Shown: positions 37,855-46,974, counted from the first letter of the stretch. The stretch: DNA of 64,000 nucleotides from Pseudomonas parafulva (GCF_002021815.1 NZ_CP019952.1:4626784-4690783), one strand, 5' to 3'. Notes: generated by a model not told the origin, from the letters alone. Numbers and translations are program-made.

Positions 37855-39270
37855 TCAAATGCCTGCGTGGGCGGCGATGGCGGCAGCGATGGCCAGGGCC
37901 AGCTCTTCGGGTTTGCGCTTGATCGAATAGTTGGTCAGTTCCGGGTGGGTCTCAACGAAGCTGGTATTGAACTGACCGCTACGGAATTCCGGATTACGCA
38001 GGATTTCCTGGTAATACGCCGCAGTGGTCTTGACCCCTTGTACACGCATGTCATCCAAGGCCCGCAGGCCGCGATCCATGGCCTCTTCCCACGTCAATGC
38101 CCACACCACCAGCTTCAGGCACATCGAGTCGTAGAACGGTGGAATGGTGTAGCCGGTGTAAATGGCGGTATCGGTACGCACACCGGGGCCACCTGGCGCG
38201 TAATAACGAGTGATCTTGCCAAAGCTGGGCAGGAAGTTGTTCTTCGGGTCTTCGGCATTGATGCGAAACTGCAGGGCGTAACCACGGTGCTGGATATCTT
38301 CCTGCTTCACCGACAAAGGCAGGCCCGATGCGATGCGGATCTGCTCACGCACGATATCGATACCGGTAATTTCCTCGGTGATGGTGTGCTCGACCTGCAC
38401 GCGTGTGTTCATTTCCATGAAATACACTTCGCCATCGGCCAGCAGAAACTCAACGGTACCGGCGTTCTCGTAGTCCACCGCCTTGGCTGCACGTACTGCC
38501 AAGTCGCCGATGTACGCGCGTTGCTCTGGGGTAAGTTGCGGGCTCGGTGCAATTTCGATGAGCTTCTGGTTACGGCGTTGGATGGAGCAGTCGCGCTCGA
38601 ACAAGTGCACGACATTGCCGAAGCTGTCGCCGAGAATCTGCGCCTCGATGTGCTTAGGGTTGACGATGCACTTTTCCAGGAACACTTCTGCCGAACCGAA
38701 TGCCTTGGTGGCCTCGGAAATCACGCGCGGGAAGTTCTGCTCCAACTCTTCGCGACTGTTGCAGCGGCGAATACCACGGCCGCCACCACCCGACGTCGCC
38801 TTGAGCATTACTGGGTAACCAATACGATCGCCTTCACTGAGCGCCTCGTGAATGTCGGCGACGTTGCCCTCTGTGCCTGGGGTGACCGGAACGCCCGCGG
38901 CGATCATGGTGCGGCGCGCTTCGGTCTTGTCGCCCATGCGGCGAATGACGTCGGCAGCAGGCCCGATGAACTTGACCCCGCGCTCGGCGCAGATCTCGGC
39001 CAACTCCGCATTTTCCGAGAGAAAGCCATAGCCCGGGTGCAAGGCATCGCAGCCCGTTTCCACTGCCAGGTTCACCAACTTGCGAGGATTCAAATACCCG
39101 GCCAGTGGCTCTGCGCCAATGCTGTAGGCTTCGTCTGCACGCTTTACATGCAGCGCGTGCCGGTCGGCGTCGGAAAAGATCGCTACCGAGCGGATGCCCA
39201 TTTCGGCGCAAGCGCGCACGATCCGAACTGCAATTTCACCTCGGTTGGCGATCAGGATTTTTTTTATCAC
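37855..39270 (-). CDS. pycA: Pyruvate carboxylase subunit A (biotin carboxylase)
   Basis: An ATP-grasp biotin carboxylase that charges the biotin on OadA with CO2. In 471 residues: KILIANRGEIAVRIVRACAE at the start, GYGFLSENAELAE, LKATSGGGGRGIRRC (ATP-binding glycine loop) and MEMNTRVQVEHTITEEITG. Related to AccC, but its pairing with oadA and a divergent LysR gene is the known pycAB arrangement in pseudomonads. First gene of the pycA-oadA unit. Confidence 0.95.
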   Translation of the reverse strand: MIKKILIANRGEIAVRIVRACAEMGIRSVAIFSDADRHALHVKRADEAYSIGAEPLAGYLNPRKLVNLAVETGCDALHPGYGFLSENAELAEICAERGVKFIGPAADVIRRMGDKTEARRTMIAAGVPVTPGTEGNVADIHEALSEGDRIGYPVMLKATSGGGGRGIRRCNSREELEQNFPRVISEATKAFGSAEVFLEKCIVNPKHIEAQILGDSFGNVVHLFERDCSIQRRNQKLIEIAPSPQLTPEQRAYIGDLAVRAAKAVDYENAGTVEFLLADGEVYFMEMNTRVQVEHTITEEITGIDIVREQIRIASGLPLSVKQEDIQHRGYALQFRINAEDPKNNFLPSFGKITRYYAPGGPGVRTDTAIYTGYTIPPFYDSMCLKLVVWALTWEEAMDRGLRALDDMRVQGVKTTAAYYQEILRNPEFRSGQFNTSFVETHPELTNYSIKRKPEELALAIAAAIAAHAGI

Positions 39271-39378
39271 TGGATTCTTCCCAAAGCCGTATGAACAGTC
39301 GACACGGTTCTACCGGTCGGCGCGTGGCCCGTTATTGTTCAGCCAGTCGCAGATTCACCCTAGCGCTGTAGGTCGATA

Positions 39379-39398
39379 AACAAAAATCAATATTTGTT
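39379..39398. promoter_or_regulatory. Candidate LysR operator between pycA and lysR-type gene
   Basis: AACAAAAAT, two bases, ATATTTGTT is an inverted repeat matching at 8 of 9 positions, and the left half contains the T-N11-A spacing. It lies between the divergent pycA and LysR starts in an AT-rich patch that contrasts with the surroundings. Confidence 0.45.
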
Positions 39399-39460
39399 AG
39401 GGGCAGTATTAGCAAAAGCTTATAGTGAAGTTACAAGGTATTGCCGACGAGTCGAATAAA

Positions 39461-40423
39461 ATGCGTAAGTCCTTGATGCGTATGACATTGCGTCAATTGC
39501 AGGTCTTCAATGAGGTGTGTGATCTTCGCTCATATAGCCGCGCGGCCGAAGAGATGGCGCTCACGCAACCCGCCGTTAGTCTACAGATCCGTCAACTCGA
39601 AGAGCTGATTGGCCAGCCGTTGTTCGAATACGTGGGCAAGAAGTTGTACCTCACGGAAGCCGCCGAAGCGCTGCAACGTGCCAGTCACGACATCTTCGGG
39701 CGGCTGGAGAGCCTGGATATGCAGTTGTCGGACATGCAGGGGTCGTTGCAAGGGCAGTTGAAGCTGGCGATCGAGTCCAGCGCCAAGTATTTCGTGCCGC
39801 ATCTGTTCGCGGCATTCAAGCGGCGGCACCCGGAAGTCAACCTGACCTTGACCGTCGTCAACCGGGCACAGGCCATCAGGCGACTGTCCGATAACCGTGA
39901 TGACCTGATCATCATGTCCATGGTGCCGCAGGACATGGGGCTGGACTTCCTGCCGTTCCTGAATAACCCGATCATCGCCGTCGCGCCGCCTGAGCATGCC
40001 CTGTGTAGGCTGCCGCGGCTGCGCCTGCAAGACCTCGAGCCCCATACGCTGCTGATACGCGAACAAGGCTCAGGCACCCGCAAGGCTTGCGAGGAGTATT
40101 TCAAGGAAAAGCGCGTGCATTTCACCCAAACCCTCGAAGTGGCTTCGGCCGATGCCCAGCGTGAATGCGTGATAGCCGGGTTGGGTATCGCATTGTTGAC
40201 CCGCCATGCCGTGAACATGGAGCTGGCCACGGAAAACCTGGTAGAACTGCCTGTCGAGGAGTTGCCGCTGTACCGCAGCTGGTGCGTGGTTCAATCCAAG
40301 GCCAAGCGACAATCGCCGGTCGCACTCGCCTTTCAGGCCTTCATACGCAGCGAGCGGTCATTGATCAGCGCATTGGTCGAGCGTTTTTCGGGTCAGTCGT
40401 CGCTGCTGCCTGCCAGGCAGTGA
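39461..40423 (+). CDS. LysR-family regulator of the pyruvate carboxylase locus
   Basis: A 320-residue LysR protein of the CbbR-like group: MTLRQLQVFNEVCDLRSYSR with AAEEMALTQPAVSLQIRQLE as the helix-turn-helix (about 8-45), and the effector domain with LKLAIESSAKYFVPHLFAAF. It is divergent from pycA, its likely target. The ATG at 39461 is the best guess; an ATG at 39479 (MTLRQLQ) is close to the usual family start and cannot be excluded. Its last 59 bases overlap a small gene on the other strand. Confidence 0.9.
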   Translation: MRKSLMRMTLRQLQVFNEVCDLRSYSRAAEEMALTQPAVSLQIRQLEELIGQPLFEYVGKKLYLTEAAEALQRASHDIFGRLESLDMQLSDMQGSLQGQLKLAIESSAKYFVPHLFAAFKRRHPEVNLTLTVVNRAQAIRRLSDNRDDLIIMSMVPQDMGLDFLPFLNNPIIAVAPPEHALCRLPRLRLQDLEPHTLLIREQGSGTRKACEEYFKEKRVHFTQTLEVASADAQRECVIAGLGIALLTRHAVNMELATENLVELPVEELPLYRSWCVVQSKAKRQSPVALAFQAFIRSERSLISALVERFSGQSSLLPARQ

Positions 40424-40583
40424 GCCCTTCGAAGTCAGGATAATCAGCGACATCACGCAAGAGTTGCCGTTGGTCACAGTAACTTTCGATAGCGCGGCGG
40501 TACTCCATGCGTCGCTGGTCCTTTTCCTGCTGTTTGCGAGCCTTGGCGTTGGGTTGGTAGATGCCGTCGTGGTCACGAGCCAT
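40365..40583 (-). CDS. Small hydrophilic conserved-type protein
   Basis: A 72-residue charged protein (MARDHDGIYQPNAKARKQQE onward, with KDQRRMEYRRAIESYCDQRQ and a PDFEGLTAWQAAAT ending). It resembles a family of short, basic, pseudomonad-specific proteins with a KxRxQxE...RRxxxRRAIE pattern, whose role I do not know. Codon use looks like real coding DNA, but its 3' end overlaps the LysR gene by 59 bases, which lowers confidence. It may be expressed on its own from the 120-base gap to the RpiR gene. Confidence 0.6.
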   Translation of the reverse strand: MARDHDGIYQPNAKARKQQEKDQRRMEYRRAIESYCDQRQLLRDVADYPDFEGLTAWQAAATTDPKNARPMR

Positions 40584-40705
40584 TGCCTGATTCCCGGGAA
40601 GGATGCGGAAGGCTCAGAATGACCCGATGGTTTTACCGTTTGAAGGCGCGATGATGACAGCGTCGTGAACGATGATGGCGCCGTCCCGTGGAACCGAAGC
40701 AGGCT

Positions 40706-41572
40706 TCAGTCGTCATGGGCTTTGATCGACTTGGGCGACAGTCGCAGGCTACGCAGGCTGCGCTTGACGCTCTTGAGGTGATTGACCAAGCTTGGACCGC
40801 GCGCCATGGCAACGCCCATGGCCAGCACGTCGATGACCACCAGGTGAGCAATGCGCGAGGTCAGAGGCGTATAGATCTCGGTGTCTTCATGAACGTCGAT
40901 GGCCAGGTTGACCGTGGACAGCTCGGCCAGCGGGGTCTGGCTGGGGCACAACGTGATCAGGTTGGCGCCGCTTTCACGGACCAGGTTGGCCGTGATCAGC
41001 AAGTCCTTCGAGCGGCCTGATTGCGAAATGCACACCGCTACGTCGCCAGGCTTGAGCGTCACGGCGGACATCGCCTGCATGTGCGGGTCAGAGTACGCCG
41101 CCGCGCTGAGCAGCAAACGGAAGAACTTGTGCTGGGCATCGGCTGCCACGGCCCCGGACGCGCCGAAACCATAGAACTCCACACGCTGCGCCTGCGCCAT
41201 GGCGCTGACGGCCTGCTGAAGCGCCTGTGGGTCAAGGTGCTCGCGCACCTCCATCAAGGTATGCAGGGTCGTGTCGAAGATCTTGAGGCTGTAATCGGCG
41301 ACGGAGTCGTCTTCATGAATAGCAAACTGACCAAAACTAGCCCCGGCGGCCAGGCTCTGCGCCAGTTTCAACTTCAGGTCTTGAAACCCCGAGCACCCGA
41401 TAGCCCTGCAGAAACGAACGATGGTCGGTTCACTGATACCGACGCTATGTGCCAGGTCAGCCATCGAACTGTGCATGACGGCGGCCGGGTCCAGCAGCAC
41501 GTGATCGGCCACTTTCAGTTCCGATTTGCGCAGCAGGTGGCGCGATTGGGCGATGTGTTGCAACAGATTCAC
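40706..41572 (-). CDS. HexR-like RpiR/SIS-domain regulator
   Basis: A 288-residue regulator with an N-terminal helix-turn-helix (SSMADLAHSVGISEPTIVRF-CRAIGCSGFQDLK, about 35-67) and a C-terminal SIS sugar-phosphate-binding domain (about 125-260, with VEFYGFGASGAVAADAQHKF and ISQSGRSKDLL). HexR proteins repress glucose catabolism genes and release DNA on binding 2-keto-3-deoxy-6-phosphogluconate. It is divergent from zwf with a palindromic operator between. It is probably a second HexR-type protein, since HexR proper normally sits in the edd-glk or zwf-pgl locus. Confidence 0.9.
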   Translation of the reverse strand: MNLLQHIAQSRHLLRKSELKVADHVLLDPAAVMHSSMADLAHSVGISEPTIVRFCRAIGCSGFQDLKLKLAQSLAAGASFGQFAIHEDDSVADYSLKIFDTTLHTLMEVREHLDPQALQQAVSAMAQAQRVEFYGFGASGAVAADAQHKFFRLLLSAAAYSDPHMQAMSAVTLKPGDVAVCISQSGRSKDLLITANLVRESGANLITLCPSQTPLAELSTVNLAIDVHEDTEIYTPLTSRIAHLVVIDVLAMGVAMARGPSLVNHLKSVKRSLRSLRLSPKSIKAHDD

Positions 41573-41616
41573 GGGCTGGACTCGGTTATGATCGGCTGGC
41601 CGGGTTGTAGCTTTCT

Positions 41617-41631
41617 TGTAGTTATACTACA
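41617..41631. promoter_or_regulatory. HexR-type operator
   Basis: TGTAGT, TAT, ACTACA: a perfect 6-3-6 palindrome in the divergent region, 45 bases from the regulator start and 44 bases before the zwf start. It matches the published HexR half-site pattern TGTAAT/TGTAGT with an AT centre, supporting control of both genes. Confidence 0.75.
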
Positions 41632-41675
41632 TGGACGGCAACCCGCCCAGTTAAACGAACGTGGAGCGTGGTGGT

Positions 41676-43118
41676 TTGACTATTCCTTGCGACATTCTGG
41701 TCTTTGGCGGCACGGGCGACCTGGCCCTGCACAAGTTGCTGCCCGCGCTCTACCACTTGTTTCGTGACAATCGCCTCGACCCTGCCGTGCGGGTAATCGC
41801 CCTGGCTCGGCGCCCTCTGCCGCGCAGTGACTACCTCAAGCTTGCAGAGCGGCATTGCCGGGCACAGATCGCTCTTCGCGACTTTGACGAAGACATCTGG
41901 CGACGCTTTTGTGCCCGGGTCGATTACTTCGCGATGGATGCGACCCAGAGTGCTGATTTCGTTCGGCTGGCACGCTACCTGGGCGAGCCCGGGGGCTTGA
42001 TGCGCGTGTTCTATCTCGCCACCGCGCCTTCGCTGTTCGCGCCCATTGCCAGCCATTTGCATACCGCAGGGCTGGCCGACAGCGAAGCGCGTATTGTGCT
42101 CGAGAAACCGATCGGGCACTCCTTGTTGTCGGCCACTGCCATCAATGAAGCGATCGGAGCGGTGTTCGAAGAGCGGCAGGTGTTCCGTATCGATCACTAC
42201 TTGGGCAAGGAAGCCGTCCAGAACCTTATGGCCTTGCGCTTTGCCAACGCACTCCTTGAGCCGGTGTGGCGCAATGGGCAGGTCGATCACGTGCAGATCA
42301 GTGTCGGTGAGACCTTGGGCGTGGAGAACCGTGGTGGCTACTACGACCGAGCAGGGGCCATGCGCGACATGCTGCAGAACCATCTGCTCCAGCTGCTCTG
42401 CCTGGTGGCCATGGAGCCGCCTGCGCAGTTCGAAGCCGAGGCCGTGCGTGATGAGAAAGTGCGAATTCTCCGAGCGCTTCAGCCGATTACCGGACAAGAC
42501 GTCCAGGAGAAAACTGTTCGTGGCCAGTACGGGGCCGGATATATCGGCGGTCAGGAGGTAGGCGCGTATTACTTTGAAAAGGACGTCGATAACGACAGTG
42601 ATACCGAAACCTTCGTCGCCATCGAAGTGCACATCGACAACTGGCGCTGGGCTGGCGTGCCCTTCTACTTGCGCACGGGCAAGCGCATGGCCCGGCGCTC
42701 CTCGCAGATCGTCATCCAGTTCAAACCTGTACCGCATGCGCTGTTCGAGGGTGGCCAGGTCAACCAGCTGTTGATTCAGTTACAGCCAGACGAGCGCATC
42801 AGCCTGCGCATGATGACCAAGATCCCCGGCAAGGGCATGCGCCTGGAGCCGGTCGACCTGGACCTGAACCTGGCCCAGGTCTTCAGCAAGACACGTCGCT
42901 GGGAAGCCTACGAACGTTTGTTGCTGGACGTGCTGGAAGGCGACTCGACCCTGTTCATGCGACGCGATGAGGTCGAAGCCGCCTGGGCGTGGGTGGATCC
43001 CATCATCAAGGGCTGGGAAGCGCATTTCCAGACTCCGCGCTCGTACCCTGCCGGGAGTAATGGTCCTGAGCAGGCCAACAGCCTGCTCGCCCGCCATGGC
43101 AGAAACTGGCACGGGTGA
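41676..43118 (+). CDS. zwf: Glucose-6-phosphate 1-dehydrogenase
   Basis: Oxidises glucose-6-phosphate to 6-phosphogluconolactone with NAD(P)+, feeding the Entner-Doudoroff and pentose phosphate routes. In 480 residues: the N-terminal dinucleotide motif VFGGTGDLALHKL, the active-site RIDHYLGKEAVQN, and FYLRTGKRMARR. A TTG start at 41676 is preferred because GGAG at 41663-41666 precedes it by 9 bases; a GTG at 41661 is the alternative. No pgl or eda follows, so this is the isolated zwf isozyme, not the one in a zwf-pgl-eda operon. Confidence 0.93.
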   Translation: MTIPCDILVFGGTGDLALHKLLPALYHLFRDNRLDPAVRVIALARRPLPRSDYLKLAERHCRAQIALRDFDEDIWRRFCARVDYFAMDATQSADFVRLARYLGEPGGLMRVFYLATAPSLFAPIASHLHTAGLADSEARIVLEKPIGHSLLSATAINEAIGAVFEERQVFRIDHYLGKEAVQNLMALRFANALLEPVWRNGQVDHVQISVGETLGVENRGGYYDRAGAMRDMLQNHLLQLLCLVAMEPPAQFEAEAVRDEKVRILRALQPITGQDVQEKTVRGQYGAGYIGGQEVGAYYFEKDVDNDSDTETFVAIEVHIDNWRWAGVPFYLRTGKRMARRSSQIVIQFKPVPHALFEGGQVNQLLIQLQPDERISLRMMTKIPGKGMRLEPVDLDLNLAQVFSKTRRWEAYERLLLDVLEGDSTLFMRRDEVEAAWAWVDPIIKGWEAHFQTPRSYPAGSNGPEQANSLLARHGRNWHG

Positions 43119-43202
43119 AGCGTTGCCCAATCGTAGCCCAGCTTTGATACGGAGACAGTAGCGATGCGCATATGCGCTACTTTCACCATCAAGGAGGCTC
43201 CC

Positions 43203-43517
43203 ATGAGCACACTCAAAGACTTCGTTGCTTACAACCAGACCGCAGGCGGTCAGAAATCCTTCCGGGTTCACGGTGTCGTCACCGTGCCAAGTCCGGCGTT
43301 CGAGCCGGTACTAGTCGAGCCGGCAATTCGCCACCGGGGCGGCTGGGAGGTTCTGCAACTCAAGCTGGTGGACACTGGGGTCATCGCCAATGCTGTATTG
43401 ACCGAGAAGACTGTCGAATACCTGCGTGAAGGGCCGTGTGTTTTCAAGATGCTGGAGATCATCCATGCAGATGGCAGCCTGCGCATCGCAATCGAAGACC
43501 TCCAGGCGCTCGACTGA
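43203..43517 (+). CDS. Hypothetical protein downstream of zwf
   Basis: A 104-residue soluble protein that I do not assign to a family. It starts MSTLKDFVAYNQTAGGQKSF and ends LEIIHADGSLRIAIEDLQALD (cut: EIIHADGSL, IEDLQALD). A near-ideal AAGGAGG at 43190-43196 lies just upstream of the ATG at 43203, so it is well translated. The hydrophobic pattern suggests a compact alpha/beta fold. It follows zwf by 84 bases and may be cotranscribed. Confidence 0.75.
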   Translation: MSTLKDFVAYNQTAGGQKSFRVHGVVTVPSPAFEPVLVEPAIRHRGGWEVLQLKLVDTGVIANAVLTEKTVEYLREGPCVFKMLEIIHADGSLRIAIEDLQALD

Positions 43518-43542
43518 TGTAGCCAGCCAGTGCGCCAAAGAT

Positions 43543-43567
43543 GGCGCCCTGGTGTGACCCAGGCGCC
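43543..43567 (+). terminator. Possible terminator after the zwf-downstream gene
   Basis: GGCGCC-C-TGG and CCA-GGCGCC form a bulged 9-bp stem starting 26 bases after the stop, followed by CTTGTCG. No strong T-run. Confidence 0.35.
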
Positions 43568-43596
43568 CTTGTCGCGATGAACGGCAGGGGCCCAAG

Positions 43597-43612
43597 GTGA
43601 ATATTCATACAG
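43597..43612 (+). promoter_or_regulatory. LexA-like box before uvrD
   Basis: GTGAATATTCATACAG matches the SOS box pattern CTGTATATATATACAG at 12 of 16 positions, with the right half CATACAG intact, 43 bases before the uvrD ATG. The left half is weak (GTGA), so SOS control is only a possibility. Confidence 0.35.
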
Positions 43613-43654
43613 TAGATGTTTGCCCCTGGCTCAGCGTCCCCCTAGAATGGCGAG

Positions 43655-45841
43655 ATGAGCACAGATGACCTTTCCCTCCTGCTGAATTCCCTCAATGATG
43701 CCCAACGCCAGGCTGTAGCGGCTTCGGTCGGGCGTCAACTGGTGCTTGCTGGCGCCGGTTCCGGTAAAACCCGTGTGCTGGTGCATCGCATCGCCTGGCT
43801 AATCCAGGTGGAGCAGGCATCCCCGCACTCGATCCTGTCGGTGACCTTCACCAACAAGGCTGCTGCTGAAATGCGCCACCGGATCGAGCAATTGTTGGGC
43901 ATCAACCCTGCAGGGATGTGGGTGGGGACATTCCACGGTCTGGCGCATCGGCTGTTGCGTGCCCACTGGCAGGAAGCGGGGCTAGTGCAGAACTTCCAGA
44001 TTCTCGACAGCGACGATCAGCAGCGCCTGGTTAAACGGGTGATGCGCGAGCTGGGGCTGGACGAACAGAAGTGGCCGGCACGCCAGGCCCAATGGTTCAT
44101 CAACGGCCAGAAAGACGAAGGCCTGCGCCCGCAGCACATTCAGCCAGGTGGCGACCTGTTCCTGACCACCATGCGCGATGTCTACACCGCGTACGAGCAG
44201 GCCTGCGAGCGCGCCGGTGTCATCGATTTTTCCGAGTTGCTGCTGCGCGCCCTGGATTTGTGGCGCGATCACCCAGGCCTGTTGGCCCACTACCAACGCC
44301 GCTTCCGTCACGTGCTGGTCGATGAGTTCCAGGATACCAACGCCGTGCAGTACGCCTGGCTGCGTCTGCTGGCCCGTGGTGGCGACAGCCTGATGGCGGT
44401 GGGGGACGACGATCAGTCGATTTACGGCTGGCGCGGCGCCAAGATCGAGAACATCCACCAGTACACGGCCGACTTCCCAGATGCCGAGTTGATCCGCCTG
44501 GAGCAGAACTACCGCTCCACCGGGGGCATCCTCAAGGCTGCCAACGCCCTGATTGCCAATAACAGCGGGCGCCTGGGCAAGGAATTGTGGACTGACATGG
44601 GTGAAGGTGAACCCATTACGCTGTACGCCGCCTACAACGAACACGACGAAGCACGCTATGTGGTCGAGACCATTGAAAGCCTGATCAAGCAAGGCAACGC
44701 GCGTGACGAAATCGCTATTCTGTATCGCTCGAACGCCCAGTCACGGGTGCTCGAGGAAGCCTTGCTGCGCGAGCGGATTCCCTACCGTATCTATGGTGGC
44801 CAGCGCTTCTTCGAGCGTGCAGAGATCAAGAATGCAATGGCCTACCTGCGCCTGATTGAAGGTCGCGGCAACGATGCGGCGCTGGAACGCGTGATCAACG
44901 TGCCGCCGCGCGGCATTGGCGAGAAAACCGTCGAGGCCATTCGCGAGCATGCACGTCACAGCCAGGTATCGATGTGGCAGGCGATGTGCCAGCTCATCGC
45001 CGCAAAAGCGCTCAAGGGCCGGGCTGCCAGCGCGCTGGGTGCGTTCATCGAGCTGATTGACGGGCTTGCGGCCAAGGTCGAAGACATGCCGCTGCATACC
45101 ATGACGCAGACCACCATCGAACAGTCCGGGCTGATCATCTATCACCAGGAAGAAAAAGGTGAAAAGGGTCAGGCACGGGTGGAAAACCTTGAGGAACTGG
45201 TTAGCGCAGCGCGCAACTTCGAATCGACCGAAGAGGACGCCGACCTCTCCCCACTGTCCGCCTTCCTTGGTCACGCCTCGCTCGAAGCCGGCGACACGCA
45301 AGCTGACGAGCACGAGGACAGTGTGCAGCTGATGACCTTGCACAGTGCCAAAGGTCTGGAGTTCCCCTACGTGTTCCTGGTGGGCATGGAGGAAGGACTG
45401 TTCCCGCACAAGATGAGCCTGGAGGAGCCAGGTCGTCTTGAGGAAGAACGCCGCCTGGCCTACGTGGGCATTACCCGCGCCATGCGTCAGTTGGTCATGA
45501 CGTATGCCGAGACAAGACGGCTCTACGGTAGTGAGACCTACAACAAGGTGTCTCGCTTCGTACGCGAGATTCCGGCTGGTCTGGTGCAGGAAGTACGTTT
45601 GTCGAACAGTGTCAGCCGCCCGTTCGGCACTCCGAAGACAGCCCTCAACAGCCACCTGTTTGCCAATGCGGATATCCCCGAAACCGCATTCAACCTCGGC
45701 CAGCGCGTGCAGCACTCCGTTTTCGGTGAAGGGGTCATCCTGAACTTCGAAGGCTCCGGGGCCCAGGCTCGTGTACAGGTCAACTTTGCCGAAGGCAGCA
45801 AATGGTTGATGGTGGGCTACGCCAAGCTTGAAGCAATCTGA
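43655..45841 (+). CDS. uvrD: DNA helicase II UvrD
   Basis: A superfamily 1A 3'-5' helicase for nucleotide excision and mismatch repair. In 728 residues: Walker A GAGSGKTR (33-40), TFTNKAAAEMR, VDEFQDTN (Walker B), GDDDQSIYGWRGA, LEQNYRSTGGIL, MTLHSAKGLEFPYVFLVGME and YVGITRAMRQL. The C-terminal 80 residues contain the UvrD-specific tail (LGQRVQHSVFGEGVILNFEG), which supports UvrD rather than Rep. Single gene, followed by about 170 bases before the Tim44-like gene. Confidence 0.96.
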   Translation: MSTDDLSLLLNSLNDAQRQAVAASVGRQLVLAGAGSGKTRVLVHRIAWLIQVEQASPHSILSVTFTNKAAAEMRHRIEQLLGINPAGMWVGTFHGLAHRLLRAHWQEAGLVQNFQILDSDDQQRLVKRVMRELGLDEQKWPARQAQWFINGQKDEGLRPQHIQPGGDLFLTTMRDVYTAYEQACERAGVIDFSELLLRALDLWRDHPGLLAHYQRRFRHVLVDEFQDTNAVQYAWLRLLARGGDSLMAVGDDDQSIYGWRGAKIENIHQYTADFPDAELIRLEQNYRSTGGILKAANALIANNSGRLGKELWTDMGEGEPITLYAAYNEHDEARYVVETIESLIKQGNARDEIAILYRSNAQSRVLEEALLRERIPYRIYGGQRFFERAEIKNAMAYLRLIEGRGNDAALERVINVPPRGIGEKTVEAIREHARHSQVSMWQAMCQLIAAKALKGRAASALGAFIELIDGLAAKVEDMPLHTMTQTTIEQSGLIIYHQEEKGEKGQARVENLEELVSAARNFESTEEDADLSPLSAFLGHASLEAGDTQADEHEDSVQLMTLHSAKGLEFPYVFLVGMEEGLFPHKMSLEEPGRLEEERRLAYVGITRAMRQLVMTYAETRRLYGSETYNKVSRFVREIPAGLVQEVRLSNSVSRPFGTPKTALNSHLFANADIPETAFNLGQRVQHSVFGEGVILNFEGSGAQARVQVNFAEGSKWLMVGYAKLEAI

Positions 45842-46008
45842 GGACAGGCCGTCAGTCCAGGGGCGAACTCAAGTAGGAACGCCTGCGTCGTTGCCTGCTC
45901 AAATAAGTCATATCAAGCAAAAGCTCGAAACATTATGTCGCTGGTCATATGCCTTGGAACATGTGCACCATGACGCGCGTGCAATCCACAACAGGGGATA
46001 TCCCATTT

Positions 46009-46863
46009 ATGCAACGTTTTCTTAGCATCGCACTGGCGCTCTGCGTCGGCCTGACGCTGAGCCTGGACGCCAACGCCAAGCGATTTGGCGGCGGCAAGAG
46101 CGCTGGCTCCGCGCCTATTCACCAGACCCGTCAAGCTACGCCGAACACGCCTGCCGCCGCGCCGACCGCTCCTGGCCGCGCACCGGCCGCCGCCAGTGGT
46201 GCTTCGCGCTGGCTGGGCCCCCTGGCGGGCTTGGCCGCCGGTGGTCTGCTGGCATCCATGTTCATGGGTGACGGCTTCGAAGGCTTCCAGATCATGGACT
46301 TCCTGATCATCGCGCTCATCGCCTTCCTGGTGTTCCGCTTCATCGCCGCACGGCGACGTCAGCAGCAGCCGCACATGGCCATGCCTGGCAATGCCCCCAT
46401 GCAACGTGAAGTGCATGGTCAGGCCGCACAGCCAAACATCTTCGGCGGTTCGGCTGCACCGGCGGCAGCGCCATCGCCTGTCATCAACGCGCCAGCCTGG
46501 TTCAACGAACAAAGCTTCCTGGCAGCTGCCCGTAACCACTTCCAGTCGCTGCAGCAGCACTGGGACGCCAATGAAATGGACAAGATCGCCGAGTTCGTTA
46601 CCCCGCAGATGCTCGAGTTCCTTAAGCGCGAGCGTGCCGAGCTGGGTGATGGCTTCCAGTCCACTTACATCGACAACCTTGATGTACAGCTGGACGGCGT
46701 GGATGAGCGTGACGACCGTACTGACGCTACCCTCACCTTCCGTGGCGTATCGAAGAACTCGCGCTTCGACCAAGGTGAACAGTTCAGCGAGAGCTGGCAC
46801 ATGGTACGCGCCAAGGGCGAGAACCAGCCTTGGCTGGTCGCGGGTATCCGTCAGAACGGGTAA
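46009..46863 (+). CDS. Tim44-like domain membrane protein
   Basis: A 284-residue protein. An N-terminal signal or anchor (MQRFLSIALALCVGLTLSLD) is followed by a Lys/Gly-rich patch (KRFGGGKSAGSAP), an Ala/Pro linker, membrane segments near 65-85 and 90-108 (IMDFLIIALIAFLVFRFIAA), then a Tim44-like C-terminal domain (about 150-284, with MQQHWDANEMDKIAEFVTPQ-type FQSLQQHWDANEMDKIAEFV). Bacterial relatives are membrane proteins of unclear function. The ATG at 46009 is preceded by AGGGGAT. Confidence 0.88.
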   Translation: MQRFLSIALALCVGLTLSLDANAKRFGGGKSAGSAPIHQTRQATPNTPAAAPTAPGRAPAAASGASRWLGPLAGLAAGGLLASMFMGDGFEGFQIMDFLIIALIAFLVFRFIAARRRQQQPHMAMPGNAPMQREVHGQAAQPNIFGGSAAPAAAPSPVINAPAWFNEQSFLAAARNHFQSLQQHWDANEMDKIAEFVTPQMLEFLKRERAELGDGFQSTYIDNLDVQLDGVDERDDRTDATLTFRGVSKNSRFDQGEQFSESWHMVRAKGENQPWLVAGIRQNG

Positions 46864-46894
46864 TCCAGCTCTGCTATTCAAAGCAGTTGTTACG

Positions 46895-46915
46895 TGGGGC
46901 CGCTTCGCGGCCCCA
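46895..46915 (+). terminator. GC-rich hairpin after the Tim44-like gene
   Basis: TGGGGCCGC, TTC, GCGGCCCCA, a 9-bp perfect stem about 30 bases past the stop, followed by ACAATTC. It is terminator-like but lacks a T-run. Confidence 0.5.
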
Positions 46916-46974
46916 ACAATTCTGGCTCGCCGCAAGTATTCTTCAAAACAGTTAACCCTGTCCTGCTGTCCAAA

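Noticed and set aside
36005..37930. 641-codon open frame on the plus strand opposite oadA
   Set aside because: Shadow of oadA; histidine/glutamine-rich composition typical of antisense frames in high-G+C genes.
37537..39294. 585-codon open frame on the plus strand opposite pycA
   Set aside because: Same reason: it lies over pycA and part of oadA and has no family pattern.
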